NCBI GenBank assembly: GCA_009697815.1
Contig: WLRQ01000011.1
Location: 1-60,840 of the forward strand
DNA from: Actinomycetota bacterium
GTDB lineage: Bacteria; Actinomycetota; Actinomycetes; S36-B12; CAIYMF01
Length of the DNA: 60,840 nucleotides
Direction of reading: 5' to 3'
Shown here: positions 59,135-60,840 of the stretch, one piece after another
Numbering within the stretch: position 1 is the first letter of the stretch
How the letters are laid out: each line of letters starts with the position of its first letter
The notes under the pieces: generated by a model
What the model was told of the DNA's origin: nothing
Seen by the model: only the letters and a program-made list of their open reading frames with translations
Database searches by the model: none
Program-made: the position numbers and the translations under genes

Positions 59135-60325
59135 TCAGGCCTCCGGGGCTGGGTCAAGGCGGGTCAGGACCGCGAGATTCTCGAACTGGAAGAAGGATCC
59201 GCCCGTTCCATGGGCCAGACCCATGCGCGGGTGTCCGGCGACCTGGATCTCCGGTGGCGCCGAGTCCATCAACTGCATGGCGACGTAGAGATAGGGCGCG
59301 AGTTCACCGGCAACACCGGCGTTCGTGCACTTGGGCCCGCCCGAGAGGTTCGTCGGCATGTCGCCGTCGATAGCGGTCGCACCCGACCGGATCAGCTCGA
59401 TACCCGTGCCGGGTTCGCAGAACCCCAACGCCTCGAGCTGCATGGGCTGCATATGCGCGTAGGGGGCGAAGACCTCAACGACATCGAACTCCTGCCGCGG
59501 CTCCCGGATGTCGGCGAGCCGATAGACGCGCCTCGCCAGGGCCGCGAGGTTCTCCAAGGCCGCGAAGTCACCCTTGCCACCCCCGAGGTAGGGATCACTC
59601 GTGGTACCCATCGCCGTGACGAGCGCGGTGGGGTGATCGAGTGCGCGGGCTCGCGCTTCCGAGACGAGCACCATCGCGTTGGCGGACGTCGACACCGGGC
59701 ACACCATCGGCTGGGTGAGCGGGGTCGAGAGGGGCGTGCCGTTGACGACATAGTCGACGTCGACCGTGTACCTCAAGTGCGCCTTCGGATTGCGCGATGC
59801 CTTGTCGTGATCCGCGACGATCACCTCGGCCAGGTCGCGCGCGCTTATGCCGTGACGTGCCTGGTAAGCGCTCGCGGCGAAGGCCCCCATGTGGAATGCG
59901 CCCATGCCCAGCGGCTGCTCGACGATCATCGGTGAGTTCGTGTTGATGGCACTCTGGAGGTCGCGCGCGCCGAAGAACGTGGGCTGACCCAGCACCATCA
60001 CGGCCTCGTGGGTTCCGCTGCGCACCATGCGGGCCGCGACCTGCATGAGATTGCCTCCGGTGGTGCCGCCCGTGTTGAGAATGATCAACGGCAGGTGGCG
60101 GCCCAGACCGAGAAGTCGGGTCACATGCTTACCGCTGAGGGCGGTGCCCTCGAAGCCGTCGATATTGCCGACCACGATCGCGTCGAGATCCTCTGGGCGG
60201 AGCCGGGCATGTTCGAGGGCGGCCCACGCCGCCTGCTGGCACAGTTCCAGGCTTGAGCTCGTCTGCTTGCTCGGTGAGGTCGCCTCGGTCGTGGCCACGC
60301 CGGAGATCGCTGCGCGTCGGGCCAT
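59135..60325 (-). CDS. Thiolase-fold protein lacking the nucleophilic Cys (Ltp2/SCP-x-like)
   Basis: A 396-residue thiolase-superfamily protein from ATG 60325. The N-terminal half has VVGNIDGFEG. Where a thiolase nucleophile Cys would be, the sequence reads IILNTGGTTGGNL, with no Cys. A tail such as HPRMGLAHGTGGSFFQFEN keeps the His-Gly loop. These features match lipid-transfer-like proteins such as Ltp2, which carry out retro-aldol cleavage using tyrosines and a DUF35 partner. The DUF35 gene is immediately downstream, and a second thiolase-like gene immediately upstream overlaps by ATGA. It may be an aldolase of a side-chain or ring-derived hydroxyacyl-CoA. Confidence 0.75.
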   Translation of the reverse strand: MARRAAISGVATTEATSPSKQTSSSLELCQQAAWAALEHARLRPEDLDAIVVGNIDGFEGTALSGKHVTRLLGLGRHLPLIILNTGGTTGGNLMQVAARMVRSGTHEAVMVLGQPTFFGARDLQSAINTNSPMIVEQPLGMGAFHMGAFAASAYQARHGISARDLAEVIVADHDKASRNPKAHLRYTVDVDYVVNGTPLSTPLTQPMVCPVSTSANAMVLVSEARARALDHPTALVTAMGTTSDPYLGGGKGDFAALENLAALARRVYRLADIREPRQEFDVVEVFAPYAHMQPMQLEALGFCEPGTGIELIRSGATAIDGDMPTNLSGGPKCTNAGVAGELAPYLYVAMQLMDSAPPEIQVAGHPRMGLAHGTGGSFFQFENLAVLTRLDPAPEA

Positions 60326-60840
60326 CAGGCTGCCTCCACCACGAGAACGGTGACATCGTCGGCCACGAGGCCGCTCAGCGTGTCCGAGGAGTGCACGGCC
60401 GCGCGACCGCCATGAGCCTCGAGCCAGTCGGCAGCCTCGAGGAGCCGGAGCACCCCGTTGACCACGCCGGGATAGTTCGATGCCATGCCCCCGCTCGGGT
60501 TGACCCGCTCTCGCGCGAGGGACCCGAGTCCGAGTGCGGCAAGCACAGGTGCGTGAAGAGCCGGAGTTGGCGAACTCATCTCGACCACGTCGATCTCCCG
60601 CTCGGGGTCGCGGACGCCCGCACTGCGATAGGCCTCTCGTGCCGCACGTCCGGTCGCCGCCGCCGGGTCGCGGAGCCACTCGCCCGACCAGGTGTAGTCG
60701 CCCGTCCCATGGCCGAGACCGGTGATGACGAGGGATCGGCCGATCGCACGCGCCGCTCGCGCGGGCGCCGCGAGGATCACCGCGGCCGCGCCAGCGGAAG
60801 GAGCCGGCAACATCAACTCGTGGAGTGGCCAAGCCAGCGC
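60325..60840 (-). CDS. Thiolase-like protein, C-terminal part (cut by window end)
   Basis: The frame enters from the window end and stops at 60325, showing about 171 residues of a thiolase-fold C-terminal half. PAPSAGAAAVILAAPAR is the end of the first domain. IDVVEMSSPTPALHAPVLAA and RVNPSGGMASNYPGV replace the NEAF and GHP loops, so it too is divergent. It is followed by a Cys-less thiolase-like protein and DUF35, a pattern in which two thiolase-fold subunits may form a heteromer. The N-terminus, including any nucleophile, is not visible. Confidence 0.75.
   Translation of the reverse strand, partial: ALAWPLHELMLPAPSAGAAAVILAAPARAARAIGRSLVITGLGHGTGDYTWSGEWLRDPAAATGRAAREAYRSAGVRDPEREIDVVEMSSPTPALHAPVLAALGLGSLARERVNPSGGMASNYPGVVNGVLRLLEAADWLEAHGGRAAVHSSDTLSGLVADDVTVLVVEAA

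Overview
The window reads as chromosome from a high-GC actinobacterium. The evidence is strong G/C third-position bias in every gene, frequent GTG starts, many 4-nt GTGA/ATGA start-stop overlaps, F420/FMN luciferase-like oxidoreductases, a carveol-dehydrogenase-like SDR of the mycofactocin-coupled type, a SigK/RskA-like sigma and anti-sigma pair, and tRNA genes without encoded CCA. No transposase, phage gene, rRNA or CRISPR array was seen.

Region 1 (1-1.9 kb) has the end of a phosphatase-like gene, a decayed fasciclin-domain gene, and an ECF sigma/RskA-type anti-sigma pair. Region 2 (1.9-19 kb) is a catabolic island. A P450, an aldehyde dehydrogenase and a tyrosine-phosphatase-like gene form one tightly overlapping operon. 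An unusual phosphohistidine-swivel protein with no ATP-binding module follows. Then comes a set strongly resembling the Rhodopseudomonas badK-badH-badI cassette, which opens the ring of cyclohexanecarboxyl-CoA, with thiolase, SDR, acyl-CoA dehydrogenases and MaoC-type hydratases for beta-oxidation of the opened ring. A GntR/FadR-family regulator sits in the middle. Six near-palindromes, each one mismatch from TGGTCNGACCA, lie in front of its own gene and the transcription units around it. I infer one local regulon for an alicyclic (perhaps monoterpenoid-derived) carboxylic acid.

Region 3 (19-26.6 kb) is a second oxidation module without those operators: zinc alcohol dehydrogenase, limonene-monooxygenase-like flavoprotein, carveol-dehydrogenase-like SDR, a second SDR, aldehyde dehydrogenase and a divergent Baeyer-Villiger monooxygenase. 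It resembles monocyclic terpenoid oxidation. Region 4 (26.6-31 kb) is one giant secreted protein with Ig-like repeats. Region 5 (31-44.9 kb) is mostly housekeeping and signalling: an old-yellow-enzyme homologue, a LuxR-type two-component system cotranscribed with a small secreted repeat protein, two diguanylate-cyclase-type proteins (one with a degenerate EAL domain), a PiT phosphate transporter, a purine permease with a long structured leader, a cluster of DnaA-box-like sequences, a lipoprotein and a metallopeptidase.

Region 6 (45-54.6 kb) has tRNA-Glu and tRNA-Asp, a xylAB operon, then tRNA-Phe, two tiny overlapping reading frames, a Cys-rich mini-protein behind a CsoR/CstR-like palindrome, a PIG-L deacetylase, another phosphatase, and a sugar-type ABC transporter. 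Region 7 (55-60.8 kb) is another beta-oxidation block: four SDR/thiolase genes on the plus strand facing a DUF35 protein and two thiolase-like proteins on the minus strand, the last cut by the window end. Across regions 2, 3 and 7 the genes describe oxidation of a cyclic hydrocarbon or alcohol to an acid, CoA-dependent ring opening and shortening to acetyl/propionyl-CoA units. No acyl-CoA ligase was found in the window, so the activation step is unassigned.
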